Below are positions 52,601-64,000 of a stretch of DNA of 64,000 nucleotides, one piece after another. The notes under the pieces are model-generated. The model ran no database searches. It saw nothing but the letters and a program-made list of their open reading frames with translations, and was not told the DNA's origin. Source of the stretch: Gorsachius magnificus (Eukaryota > Chordata > Aves > Pelecaniformes > Ardeidae); contig CM067081.1 of the NCBI GenBank assembly GCA_034008185.1, positions 155,092,258 to 155,156,257 on the forward strand, written 5' to 3'. Both the position numbers and the translations under genes were made by a program. Numbering within the stretch: the first letter of the stretch is position 1; each line of letters begins with the position of its first letter.

Positions 52601-55600
52601 AGTTTTAAAGGCAGGAAGTTCTCAAGTGGATAATAAATTGATGATTAAATTCTTGAAAATGTATTATATATACACACACTTATTAAATATATATTTAGAC
52701 ATCTAGTATACATATATACAGAGAAATATCTGAACAAATAAAAATTTAGCCATCAGTATAGAAAAAAACTTATAAACAGGATTTTCTTCCTCCTTGATAA
52801 TGAAGGCTTGAATAACTTTTTAACTAAGAATGACCTTTATGCTTTGGGGATCCCATCTTATGAATGTCTTGATCGCAGGCAAAGTCATTAGATACTTGCT
52901 AATAGTATTTCAGTTTTATTTATGAACTAGGAAGTACAACAGGACATGTGGAGCATGCTGCTGAGATACAGGTGACCTGATTTATTTTCTACTGTATATG
53001 GGCCTGCCACCCACTGAAAACAGAAAAAATAGGACAACTTTTTAAAGTTCAACTGGGCAAGACTGGACTTTCTGCTCTGAAAGCTAGAATGATTTTGTTC
53101 ACCGAAGTTGTTTCGTTTTTTTTTTAAAACTCTTTATAACAGCATTTAAAAACTAGGTTGTGTCACAAACGAAAAGTGATTTGAACCATTTACCAAGACT
53201 TTAAAAAACCTTACTTTACCACTGAAGGGTAGCAAGATTTCCCTAGTCAAAGACACCAGAGTTTCAAAGAATTTAAGGTTCAATAATGCTAAGAATTGTA
53301 TGAAGTTAGCCATGCCAATCAGAACAATGAATAAAAGATACAGCAATATTTTTCCCTGAAATACCAGCCACTTTCACGATGAAGTCAGAGACTCTCATCA
53401 TTTCTGAGGTGTGATTTGGTAAAAAAGATTAAAATCTTGACAATTTCCCACTAAGAGACGTTTTGGAAGGGGGAAGATCAGCCTTTTCTGTTCAGTGCAG
53501 TAATATGCCTTTTGTTTGCAGTGGGGAATGCCTCATTCTCCATTTTGTGTCTCTATTTCACAACAGGGGCACTGCTGACTTCAAGTGCGTTAAGATTTAC
53601 CAGTTTTCTGAACGATCACCCAAGCAGCCTTTAACCTTTTTCTTCTTAAGCTGTTCATTACGGCATAAACCCAGATTTGAACATGTTAAATGGTAAAAAT
53701 AATTACAAAAATAAAAACTAGGCCACAAGCATTGAGAAACTATATATGAGGTAATCCTCTTTTTCTCCAAGACTTTAAGATTGCTATTTTACCTTTTTTT
53801 TTCTGCATATGTAAAATGTATTTCCAAACACTTAGCTCCCAATGTAAATGAACTGACAAAGCCAGCCAGAATGCTGCTCCGTTCCTACAAAAGCCATCCT
53901 GCCTCCTGCAGCCCCAGCCCTGGCCACAGCCATGTCAGGCAACTTGTGTGAATTGAGTGCTCATTATCTCTTCCTTCCTCACGACTATGATGGCCTGAAT
54001 TTAAAAGCACAGTGGAAACAATACTTGATTGAATCGCCTCTTCACTGAAACCATAACAACATTAGAGAAGGAAGCAAACAATACTCAAGAGGGGTCCAAT
54101 TCACCTCTGGCCTTGTAAAGTTATTGTTCTTTGTGCTTATAAAAAATACCGTTTTAAAAACACCAATATAAAAATACCTTTAGGTATCCGAATGCTCTCT
54201 TAATGGTAAATACTATGGCAGACAGATTGCATCACCTGTCAATAAATAGATGCTTTTCTGTCAGTATGTCAGCTCTTCTTTGTCCGTGCGTAGGCTACCA
54301 AAGCTGCTGTGGTAGAAGAATGAGTGAGGAGGAAAGAGGGAACACAACCCCCACAAACCCCTTTCTGGGTACCCCAGGCCTGGCAGGGCGCATGAGCCCA
54401 GCAGCAGGGCTATGAAAACAGAACTGCTGGTTTTGGAACCAGCAGCATTTGCATGAACTAGCAAATCCTTCCAAGGTCCAAGTTTGTTTTGTGCAGAGCC
54501 ATCTTGGACACAGCCAAAATCTCAAACAGTTTTTAAACACATTTATGTTGCTGAATTAGTCTCACAGAAAGGAAAAAAATAAAGGTAAATAGTCATAATA
54601 GGAACACAGCAGTCAAAGCAACCAGCAAAAAATGGTCTCTCACCCCAGGTTTTGCACACTTTGGTATCGATCGACGGGAGAGACATCCCATACTATTTTC
54701 TTTGGCATGCCTCTCTGTCACCTGATTTCCCACCAAAATGTCAATCTTGACAGAAGTGAGTCTTCAGAAGGAACTTAAATGAAGGAAGCATGCAGCCACC
54801 TCCCTGAAGAGCTCAATAATTAACACCTGTAGCTGGAAACTAGGAAATTCTAGGGAACAAGAAATCAAACGAGATCTTGCAGTGCTAGTTCAAAGCTCTA
54901 GAAAGTGGTTTGTAAGAGAATTAATACAACAGGCCCCACCCTGCAGCAAGAGGTAAGTAATGGAGAGGTTCTCTCCACTGCATTTAAACCCCAAGAAAAC
55001 TTTATGTAAATCACTCTAAGCTCAAACCATTTGTACACAAAAACACAAGTATTAAAAACTTGTATACTCTTCCTTCTTTGCAGACTCAAGAGATCTTCTC
55101 TCAGTCGAATTACTAATGGAAGAACAATCACAATAATGAAAAGCCTTTTTGAATAACCCATCTACCAAATCTATTTTCTGCCTTATTAAAAGTGTAAAAT
55201 ATTTGTGGGGGCAGTTTTTCTTCCCTTGCTAGTACATCAAGTGTCTTCTTTCAATACCATTAGTATTTTTTCAATATTTTCAGCCAAGCAGATACTTTGG
55301 GAAGATCTAACTGTTGATTAAAGCAATAGATATATATCCAGGGATATACAGATACATATCACAGAGAAGCCTGTAAAAGGCATCTCTGTAAAGCCACTTG
55401 CAGGAATCAAAGGCCTGGCAAGGCGTATTAACTGACACACGCTGCTATGAAAACTTAACTATGGTTTCTTCTCCCAAGTTTCTTATTTCATTTGAGTCCC
55501 TCACAGGTCCATGTTTCCCAGATCTAAAATAAGGTAACAGATACCACGATGACAGGCGCTTTTTGAGGAGTGCTGCATGCTTCCCTCGCCTCAGCCGGGA

Positions 55601-58276
55601 TGCTCACACCAGGGTCAACCATTACACTAAGTCCTCAGCCCCACCTCTGGTTCATCCCCTGGTTAGTGCCAGCAACACTTCACCCACCTTACTTTTGCTA
55701 CAGGAAGGTGCTATTGGCCTACTTCAATTCTCATCCCCTCCCAGGTCCTCCAGAATTTCAGTGTTGGACAGCTAAGGCTCAAAATTTTTGCCCACATCTT
55801 TTGAACACTCCACTGCCCGAAAGAATTTTATGTGCAAACAGGGCGAACTAGTCACATCAAGTGAGTTAAATCACTATTTACAACAGCACTGCCCCAACAG
55901 CAAAGACAGATGGACTCACACAGCCTTCGTGGCAAAAAATTCAAAACCTTAAAATAAGCTTCATGGTGCAAAGGAACAGCTTTTACTCCAATGCTGGATC
56001 TCTCACAGGATTCATAATTTAAGTCAAGAACATTTACCTAGATTAAACTGTGGTACAAGCAATCTGCAGCAACATAAAAGAAGGTGGAAAGCAGGGCTTG
56101 AAACACCTAAGAGTCGCAGCGCTGAAGCCTTCCAGACGCTCCGAAGAGCTATCAAAGGTCTGCGGTGCAAGGATGCCTAAGCCCCCAGCGTCGACGAGAA
56201 CATCTCACTGTTTCCCATTTACTGTAATGCTTTGGCATTTAGGGAGAAGTACAGTTACAAGCACACAGACTTTTCAAAAGATAATGTTTTGGGGGAAAAC
56301 TTCCCGTTTTATAAAGCACCATTTTCACACAATTATGAATTTAGTACCTAAAAGCCCATTTTCACCACTAGCTCCATTACCAATGCAAATGAGCCAGCAT
56401 TGTTGAGAATACAATAAGCTGATGTAAAAGGGAGCTGAACCAACCCCACCCTCTCCTCCAGATTCCCCCGAGATAAGGTTGTGCCAAAATCCTATCAGAT
56501 GTACTTTGATCGTTCTTAATTCTTCAGTGTTCCAGACAGTACGGACTGGGGCACATCTGCATTTCTTTATTGTCAGAATAATGACAGGATAATGGTGCTG
56601 GCGCTAGGCCAGCCATTTTGTGAAGCATTGTTGGCACAGACCATATTCGCAGTACTGTGGTCTTGCCTGACAGTTATGAAACAAGTCAAGGAAATATGGT
56701 AAAAGAAAGTTATCCCAAAGTTTCTCGCATTTGTAAATAACTCCTCGTTAGTGAAAAAGCTTTGTTATTGAGTAGTCCACATAACTGTTTTGAGACTTTT
56801 CTGAGAAGCGACACCTTCCGTATAGCGGGCTAGAGGTGCTGTGAGAAGAGAAAATGGACCCCAACTTCCAACACTTATAAAACCACCACTGTACCTGCAG
56901 AAACACTTGAATGAACTCCCTAAGCACTTATGAACTGACTTAACACCAATGGATTTTTTAATCATGGGACAAGAAACGTGAAAAAAACATCTCACATACA
57001 GAAGATGTCCTTGTGAGGCACTGACAATCCATAAATACATTAAATAAACTACAAAGTAGAAGTTATTCTCTCTCCTCGCTCACATTTCAAGGAAGAGCTT
57101 GTGCACTTCAGGTTTATCTTACACTTCACAGAAATATGTGTATACTGAAGAGGAGATGGCAGAGCCATAAGTTCAAATCAATACTTAACTAAAAGGCCAA
57201 AGGACTCTAAAATAAGGAAAGTGACTGTGCCAAGGCTATTTGTGAAATTAAGAAAGCCAGGCAAAGCAGATGCTTTTAGCACCATACAGCCTTCAGAATT
57301 CTCGCATATGAGAATATTTCTTATTCATATAAAGGCTTTTAGCAAGGTATGGAGATACACAACCTAAGTAAGCTTTTGAGAGAATCACCTCTGGATGCTC
57401 GTATCTGTATAACAGGTTCCTGCTACACCTAATACTCTTGTGCTCAAATAAGGCTGCCATGGCAAAGTCTACAAGTCTTGCCTCATTGCTGTTCACTCAA
57501 AATATAAAAACAGACGGCAACTGGGTTGGTTTTTCTAAACTGAGAGGTTTAACTGAAATATTTTAGGATCTTGTGGTTTTATATGACATTGGAAATATTA
57601 CTATGTTTAAGATACGAAGTTGGTTAAGACATCTGATCTAACAGAAGTGTAATGAAAGAAAGGGTATTTACTTGGCTTACGTTTACCTATACAGTTATAC
57701 CAAAACTACCTTTATCTGTTAAAAATTACCATAATACACTTCAGATGAAGCAGCTGATGTTTCAGAAGCCATGTGAGCTCTCTCAAGCTCTTGAAATAAA
57801 CAAGGCTAAAGATTTTCTGAAACAAATAGGCTTACCTAGTTGCAACAAAAATTCCCTGGGAACCCTCCATAGCCACCATGCTGGGAGCTGTAGAGACAAG
57901 AATTGGCTGGAATAAAGGAGGGGAAAAAAAGGATTCATGGAGAGAAGAAAAAAGAAACCACCACCAAACAACAAGAATTAGCACAGAAGATCAAGCCCCA
58001 TTTGGGACTCACATCAGAAGCGTCAATACCATTGAACATTCTTCAGTCTGTGTGCATCTATCTGGGAACAAGCGAAAAACATGTATTTTCTGGAAGTTTC
58101 ATTAGTTTAGGCAGCACAGGAGAAGTATCTAGGGAACTACTCCTAAAACAAATCTACCCGCTATCCCCTATCTAGCTAGTATGAACCAACTGAGTGAAAA
58201 AAACCTAAGCCCAATTTCATCAACATGTCACTAACCATGCAAAAGTTTAAGGAAGTTTCTGGTCTCAGAAGAAATT

Positions 58277-58338
58277 ATAAATAAATATATCAAATAAAAA
58301 TATAATAATAAATATTAATAAATATATTAAATAATACT
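58277..58338 (+). repeat. A/T-only low-complexity tract
   Basis: Repeated ataaata / aatatat units with almost no G or C over about 60 bp. Confidence 0.8.
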
Positions 58339-59935
58339 ATGAAGGGCATAGAGGGACAGATACAGTGCTCCCCCGAGCTGTAACCATCATTTTCAAACAC
58401 AGCAGTGTTTACATTCAAAAGCTCTCAAGAGTATCACCATGATGAAGAGCCTGCTGTAATTTAGGACCAATTGGGACCATACTTGTGGCAGTACTGCAAC
58501 CTATTTTTAGCTCATTTCACCCCCCCATGTAACATCTGTGCATTCCAGCACATAAGCCTCCTACTGCAAGGACTTTGGAGGCTCACACCTCCAGGTTATT
58601 GCTCAGGTCAGACAACAGGGAGACAGCGACAGAAAGACATTGAGATGCTACACTGATGTCCCATCATACCTGAAATACATTGGTGGTCCCAGCTCAGTTC
58701 CTAGAGGGCTGGTGACAACTATCCACAATCTTTTTGTATCTTTTCAATTAGCATTTCCAGTTGAAAAACCTAAACAGTAAAGCTATGGAGAATAATAAGG
58801 GGCCGTGAACAGTACTACACTCTCCCACCCATCACATGAGGCCAAGTTCCCATCAGTAAATATACTGTAGGGGGCCATCTTCTGTCTCCACTGCACTGCA
58901 GATAACTAGGAAGCACACTGTTTACTAATAAATCTTTATTGTAAAGAATTCATGGGAAAGCTCATGCAATTAAAAATGGAGTAGCTGTTTTAAAGTTTAT
59001 TTCATTGTTCCATGATGCAAGTGCAAGCTTCTATTTAAATAAAGCACCTCCAAGAAAAATCATGAACAGACAACTGCAGTTCTTCATTCAGAAAACTTGT
59101 AGAGAGCTGTTGATGTATCTCCCTACTCAGAAAAGTACTTGAGAGGGGTGCTTCTCTCAGGATGAAGAGGAGAGACAGCATGCTCTCCTATCTGGATCAA
59201 GGCATTTATTTATATTACTGCGATTAACTCAGCATTGAAAAAGTGATACTGAATTGTTCAAAGGTACAAGAACTGCAGGTCTTCAACCCTTCAGCACCTG
59301 TATTTTCACAGGAGAATTCTATGCTTGACAGAGATTACAGGCAAAGCCATGGTACATCTAGGATATGGACATTTGAAGGAAACCTCTAAAGAAGAAACTG
59401 TAAGCTATTGAAGTTACACAATTAATTGCACATAAAAATCCAAACAGTAAGAGTGCCTTCAGTTATAAAAGCCATGACAGATGTCAGAAATTTATTTCAA
59501 TATATTCATTATTGCAGATTCATTTTTGGAGGAAGGCAGAATTTTTATTTTTAATGAGGAACAAGCTGGCTGAAAAAGACCAAATTTGTGAACATCTTTA
59601 AAACAGTCTTGAAGTGTTTACAAAATTAACTGCCGGGCCCTATACATCATTCAAGCCTTAGTCATGCAACAGCAGTGTTCTTCCTCCTTGCCATCTGAGT
59701 TACCATAAATCATGAATGTGATATAATTATGAAAAAGAAAGTGCATTGAGTCCTTTTTTTTTTTTTCAACTGAGAGATTTTAGCATTTAAAAAAACAACT
59801 TGGACTAATTTACAGAAGCAATAGTATAGTTAATATAAACATGTATGTCAAAAGAAACAAAACTGATTTTTGTTTAGTTGAAGTTTCCAGCGGAGTTGAG
59901 CTAACAAATTTAGATAGCCACAAGAATGTAAAAGG

Positions 59936-60077
59936 CAGTACTGGGAATTGTAGCTGAATAGAGCACACTAAGAGCCCTCTGCCTACCTCTGAAATTTTTA
60001 TGTTATATCAAGCAATATCTCAGTTAACCTCTCAAGCAATAGCCAGACCAGCAGCAAGTTACAATTCCCCAGTACTG
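59936..60077 (+). repeat. 142-bp inverted repeat with ZNF143-like arms
   Basis: The left arm is CAGTACTGGGAATTGTAGCT (59936-59955). The right arm (60057-60077) is AGTTACAATTCCCC followed by AGTACTG, whose complement begins CAGTACTGGGGAATTGTAAC. The arms differ by one insertion and one substitution. Read on the minus strand the left arm contains CTACAATTCCCAG, the core of the ZNF143/Staf (SBS) motif; the right arm contains TACAATTCCCCAG on the plus strand, an imperfect copy. The outer ends are palindromic CAGTACTG. No flanking target duplication was seen, so a transposon origin is uncertain. Confidence 0.75.
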
Positions 60078-61497
60078 GCTGCTATAAAAAGCCAAAAGAC
60101 AATTTACCTTATCTTTTCCTAAACGTTAGGATAGCTGCATTAGTCTGCCTGCAACCACAGTGTAGCAACAGTAGAATCATGCTGTCTCTAGAAGTTAAGT
60201 TTCATAAGGCTTCATACATATTTTGGCCTATTTTAATAGTCACCATTTACAGAATGGATCCTCAGCCCCAAAGTTGTTTTCTACAGAAGTTTTTGTCAGG
60301 GTTTGCGTTCATGACCATTTTATTTTTCTCATGTTGTTAATAAGATGACATTTTAGCAATTACTTTTTAGAGGCAAGTGACACCCTGATGCAGAACAGGT
60401 AACTAAGCAGAGCCAAAGTTGTTTAAAACTCACACCGGGAATGATGAAAATACATTGCTTCGGGCATAACCTACTAGTTATCTTAAGAAGCCCTTCCTAT
60501 AGCATGCAGTTCACTGTGCTCTATTAATGCTAAATATAGTTTGCGTTTATTCAAACCACACATAGAAAATGCCTAGAACTCACTGCAGCTCAGGTTTCAA
60601 AATATTTCTGGACTGCCAGAGAAATGTATTAAGAGGAAAGCAGGCAAAGAAGGCAGGCACACAGATGATAAAAGAAAAAACAAAACCAAAAAACACTTTT
60701 ATGCATTAGATCAGGTCAGAAAGTCTCTGTAGTCCTTTTCCCTTTCTTAAACTTCCACGACACAGCAAAGGAAGAAAAAAACCCCACACTGTGACAACTC
60801 TCTTTCCTTCCTATCATCATAAAACTCAGCAAGCAAGTTAATAGTGCAGCCAGTTCACTTCTCATTATTTTCCAGAGAGCTGAAGTCAAAATAATGCTAA
60901 TCAGACTGAAAAACAAGAGAGATGCTCCTTTCCCCAGTCCTAACCAAAGCAGCGGCTTTATCTTATAATGCACATCTCACAGGAAAAATGCTACACACAA
61001 AAAAAAAATAATCAAGGAATGCCATGTATCTCAATATTTCAGGAAGTTCTTAACTAAAATACTCCTTTGCCTTCTTGAGTAACAACCTGTAGGTCTGTCA
61101 GTACAACCACCACCCCCCCACAATGCTCTAAAGGAACAGTGGGAGATGCACTGCAGACCACATACTGGAAACTCCCACTCCTGGTTTTACTTTGCTTGCT
61201 TTGGTACTCTCAGGTCAAGAGTTGGGAATCTTTCCCATACTGGAGCCACATACTAAAAGTAAGGCTCCCATTTTAACAAGGAACATCCTTTCACATGGCA
61301 TAATCTTAGATTAGGCCAAATAAGGTCATTTCAAGCTTTATAAAATAGGAGTGGATAAAAAGATGACAAGACTTATCATCCTTGGAAAAGCACCACTCCT
61401 CCAAGCTTGCATTTGCTTCATGGCAGCAAACACAGAATGATAAATTTCTCCTCTTCCAGTGGTTCAATTTAACTGACAACAAAATGTACTCCTGTAA

Positions 61498-62095
61498 TCA
61501 CAGAATGCTTGAGGTTGGAAGGGACCTCTGGAGGTCATCCTGTCCAACCCTTGGGCTTGAGCAGGTTGTCCATGACCATGTCCAGATGGTTTCTGAATAT
61601 CTCCAAGGACGGAGACTCCACAACCTCCGCAGGTAACCTGTGCCAGTGCTCAATCACCTTCACAGTAAAAAGGGGTTTCTTGACATTCAGAGGGAAGCTC
61701 TCGTGTTTCCCTTTGTGCGCACTGCCTCTGGTCCTGTCACTGGGCACCACTGAAAAGAGGTCGGCTCTGTCTCCTTTGCACCCTCACTTCAGGTGTTTGT
61801 ATACATTGAGGAGATCCCCTGAGCCTTCTTTTCTCCAGGCTGAACAGTTCCCAGCACGCTCTGACTGGAGAGATGCTCCAGTCCTTCATGATCTTACCAG
61901 CCCTTTGCTGGACTCTCCCCAGTATGTCCATATCTGTCTTGTACTAGGGAGCCCAGAACTAGACCCCGTACTCCAGGTGTGGGCTCACAAGTGCTGAATA
62001 GAAGGGAATGATCTCCTCTCTTGACCTGCTGGCAACACTGCTCCCTAACACAGCCCAGGAGACTGATAGCCGCCTTTGATCTCAAAGGCCACCAC
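61498..62095 (-). mobile_element. CR1 LINE, 3' fragment, minus orientation
   Basis: Antisense CR1 landmarks begin with the element's 3' end: aatcacagaatgcttgaggt, tggaagggacctctggaggt, catcctgtccaaccc, ctccaaggacggagactcca, ctgtgccagtgctcaatcac, then cttttctccaggctgaacag and ctggactctccccag. No complete reverse-transcriptase frame remains. Open frames on either strand here belong to the repeat. Confidence 0.95.
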
Positions 62096-63739
62096 CATCC
62101 TGTTTAGTATTTGCATAGTAAAAAAGCGTAACAGTAGAAAAATAGTTCACAATGAACAAACTTCTCTGGTTTTAATTTTTTTCTAAATACTAGGTTTCCT
62201 TGAAAAGAGGAACATTGCTATAGCATGCATCTTTCATGCACCTGTACAAAATACAATGCTAGTGCTCTAAGTTACACAAGGAAGGGGAAGATGAAGCTGG
62301 TTGCTTTTTCAGTTAAAGAAATTCGTGCCATACACAGAGAAGCAATTCTCAAAAAGTGATTTATAATAGAAGACATCAAAATCACCACTGAGCAGTCACA
62401 GTGCAATTGATCTTTATGAAAAAAATGGACATAAACAGCACAGTGTTTACCGCTGAAGTAATCTTTTCCTATTAAAAAACAAAAGAAAAACAGAAGACAC
62501 CTTTTGACAAATCCTTTCTCAAACTCAAGCTTTCCATTAACTTCAAAATGTTAACATTTAGCAAATCTTTGAACACACAAGAACCAGAGCTTTAACTTTC
62601 TAGCTAAGATTTAAACAAACAGAAGTGGCAAAAGATGTCTCACATCCTGTGCATTCCACCAGTACACATACTCTGCTTCACTGTAGGTTACTGTGACGCT
62701 TTTACCCCCACAACATCTTTTACTGCTTGTTTGTTCATTTTAATTTTATAAATGGACTGTTGTGCTGCAACTAATTCCCTCAAGGCCAGCCACAGGCTAG
62801 GGACATTTTCCCTGTTCCACCCCATCTCTCCGTTTCAGTGGACCACTCTTGCTTACAACTAGTAGAACGTGGAGGAAATCCTCCACAACTTTGATGTTTA
62901 AACTTGGCAATTCTCGCAGATTACTAGCTGCTGTTTAGCCAAGCCATCCACTTGGCATTTAGTCATTTTATTTAAAAAACAAATGTCCAAAATCACCGCA
63001 CTGGAGTAAAGTTAATGCAACCCCCTTCCACAAAAGGACTAAAAAAGTAACAAAAGCCTAGTTCAAAAGCAACCTCATGCTGTGAGAGCTGAAGCTGTAA
63101 ACACGCCTGCCATTAAAAGGGACTGTTTCTGCCACCAAGTCATGAAGAATGGAGACAGAGGTATTCAAGTCCTACCTAAAATTGGGTGCACTTTATCACA
63201 GCGCCTTGCTTCTCCATTCCTAACAGAAGGGGAAATTGGACAGGAATAGGACAAAGCAGTGTCAAGAGTCTTGCCTGATATGCCTGATCATCAAACGTTT
63301 AAGAGGCACAAGAAAACAGCTTTTGTGTTTATAATTTGCCCAAAACTGACATATTTAATACCCTACAGAATTACCTGTTCTGTAACATGTCGCTCAGTCA
63401 AATCTTCCAAAGCAACATAATGTCTTGTTCCAAACTACTAAATAATTTGCTTTTTGCGTACGTCTCCTGTCACATTCAGTAAATCTACTTAAGGTTTCTC
63501 TCCGTGCAACAGGAAATTGCCTTAACTGACGCATTCCATTAAAGCCGACAGCCAGTGCTCAGCTTTGAATTGCTCCTTTGTAAAAAGTCTATGAAACACT
63601 AAAGTGAAAACACTACTGTATCAACACACACTCTACAGACTAAAATAAGTCAGATTTAAGCAGATGACTCACATTGAAGTGACAAAATATCGTCTGCTTT
63701 GTAAAGAAAAATGCAGTTTTAAGACTGCTATTAGCCATT

Positions 63740-63771
<32 letters not shown>

Positions 63772-64000
63772 TATATGAGGGCAGGTGCTGAAGTCTTTAG
63801 GATCTCTACAATAGCCCTATTATGCCGCATCCATTACTGCTTATTTTTACTGCTCAGGAACCCTGAGGACCCCAGGAAGCCATTTGCAAACAGCAGATGG
63901 AAGCAAAGCTTCCCCTGTACACAAACATCACTGTTTATGTACAATATATTCTTGCATTTAATCTAACTATACCTCAATTTTGCACTGTGAAATTAAAAAC
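62096..64000. other. Non-coding end of the window
   Basis: AT-rich unique sequence apart from the microsatellite at 63740-63776. No exon was recognised. Confidence 0.6.
63740..63776 (+). repeat. Compound TA/CA microsatellite
   Basis: About nine TA units are followed by about eight CA units and then three TA units, uninterrupted. Likely polymorphic in length. Confidence 0.95.

Larger units (their letters stand above)
37866..61497. other. Non-coding 23.6 kb with no recognised gene
   Basis: Mostly unique AT-rich sequence, either intron 1 of KIAA1549 or its upstream flank. It contains AT dinucleotide-rich tracts (about 40606-40672, 52655-52720 and 58277-58338), candidate conserved elements at about 49260-49620 and 56560-56720, and an inverted repeat at 59936-60077. 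I looked on the minus strand for an ATG-initiated signal peptide ending in a phase-1 donor and did not find a convincing one. Confidence 0.55.

Noticed and set aside
54261..54464. Minus-strand frame with a hydrophobic N-terminus (SVFIALLLGSCALPG) as a possible signal-peptide exon
   Set aside because: It starts at TTG, not ATG, has no consensus phase-1 donor and lies in AT-rich sequence without a CpG island.
61382..62085. Frames of 60-160 residues on both strands near 61.4-62.1 kb
   Set aside because: They are inside the minus-strand CR1 fragment and do not contain an intact enzymatic domain.

Overview
The window looks like bird nuclear DNA. It carries several CR1 LINE fragments with the avian-type 3' end (ATTCTATGA units), one solo endogenous-retrovirus LTR of a kind common in bird genomes, short introns and AT-rich intergenic/intronic sequence. 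It has no bacterial-style gene density, no rRNA or tRNA gene and no CRISPR array. The species cannot be named from this sequence alone.

One protein-coding gene can be supported: the minus-strand orthologue of vertebrate KIAA1549, a mucin-like single-pass membrane glycoprotein (DUF3827 family). Six consecutive internal exons were assembled by reading splice sites and phase: 24144-21409 (giant Ser/Thr-rich exon), 19904-19816, 14040-13863, 12334-12207, 10784-10601 and 2991-2932. Every junction keeps frame (phases 1-1-0-1-0-1-1) and every intron is GT-AG. Together they give 3375 nt, about 1125 codons of ectodomain. KIAA1549 rather than the paralogue KIAA1549L is favoured because short landmarks across the fast-evolving giant exon match the human KIAA1549 protein as I remember it. 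The signal-peptide exon (exon 1) and the transmembrane and cytoplasmic exons are not found; the latter must lie beyond position 1.

Layout. 1-2931: partial intron with a CR1 copy. 2932-24144: six exons and five introns, with a solo LTR in the 7.6 kb intron 6. 24145-64000: about 40 kb with no exon I can support, probably intron 1 and/or upstream flank. The upstream part holds a single CpG island at about 27.3-27.95 kb, an ancient CR1-like fragment (37.5-37.9 kb), a minus-strand CR1 (61.5-62.1 kb), a microsatellite, a 170-bp diverged tandem duplication, and a 142-bp inverted repeat whose arms resemble the ZNF143 binding motif.

No new multi-gene system is visible. The points most worth checking are the symmetric giant exon whose acceptor is followed at once by a donor-like GTGAGA, the promoter and first-exon question at the CpG island, the conserved CxxC and SGD motifs in the mucin region, and the ZNF143-like inverted repeat.
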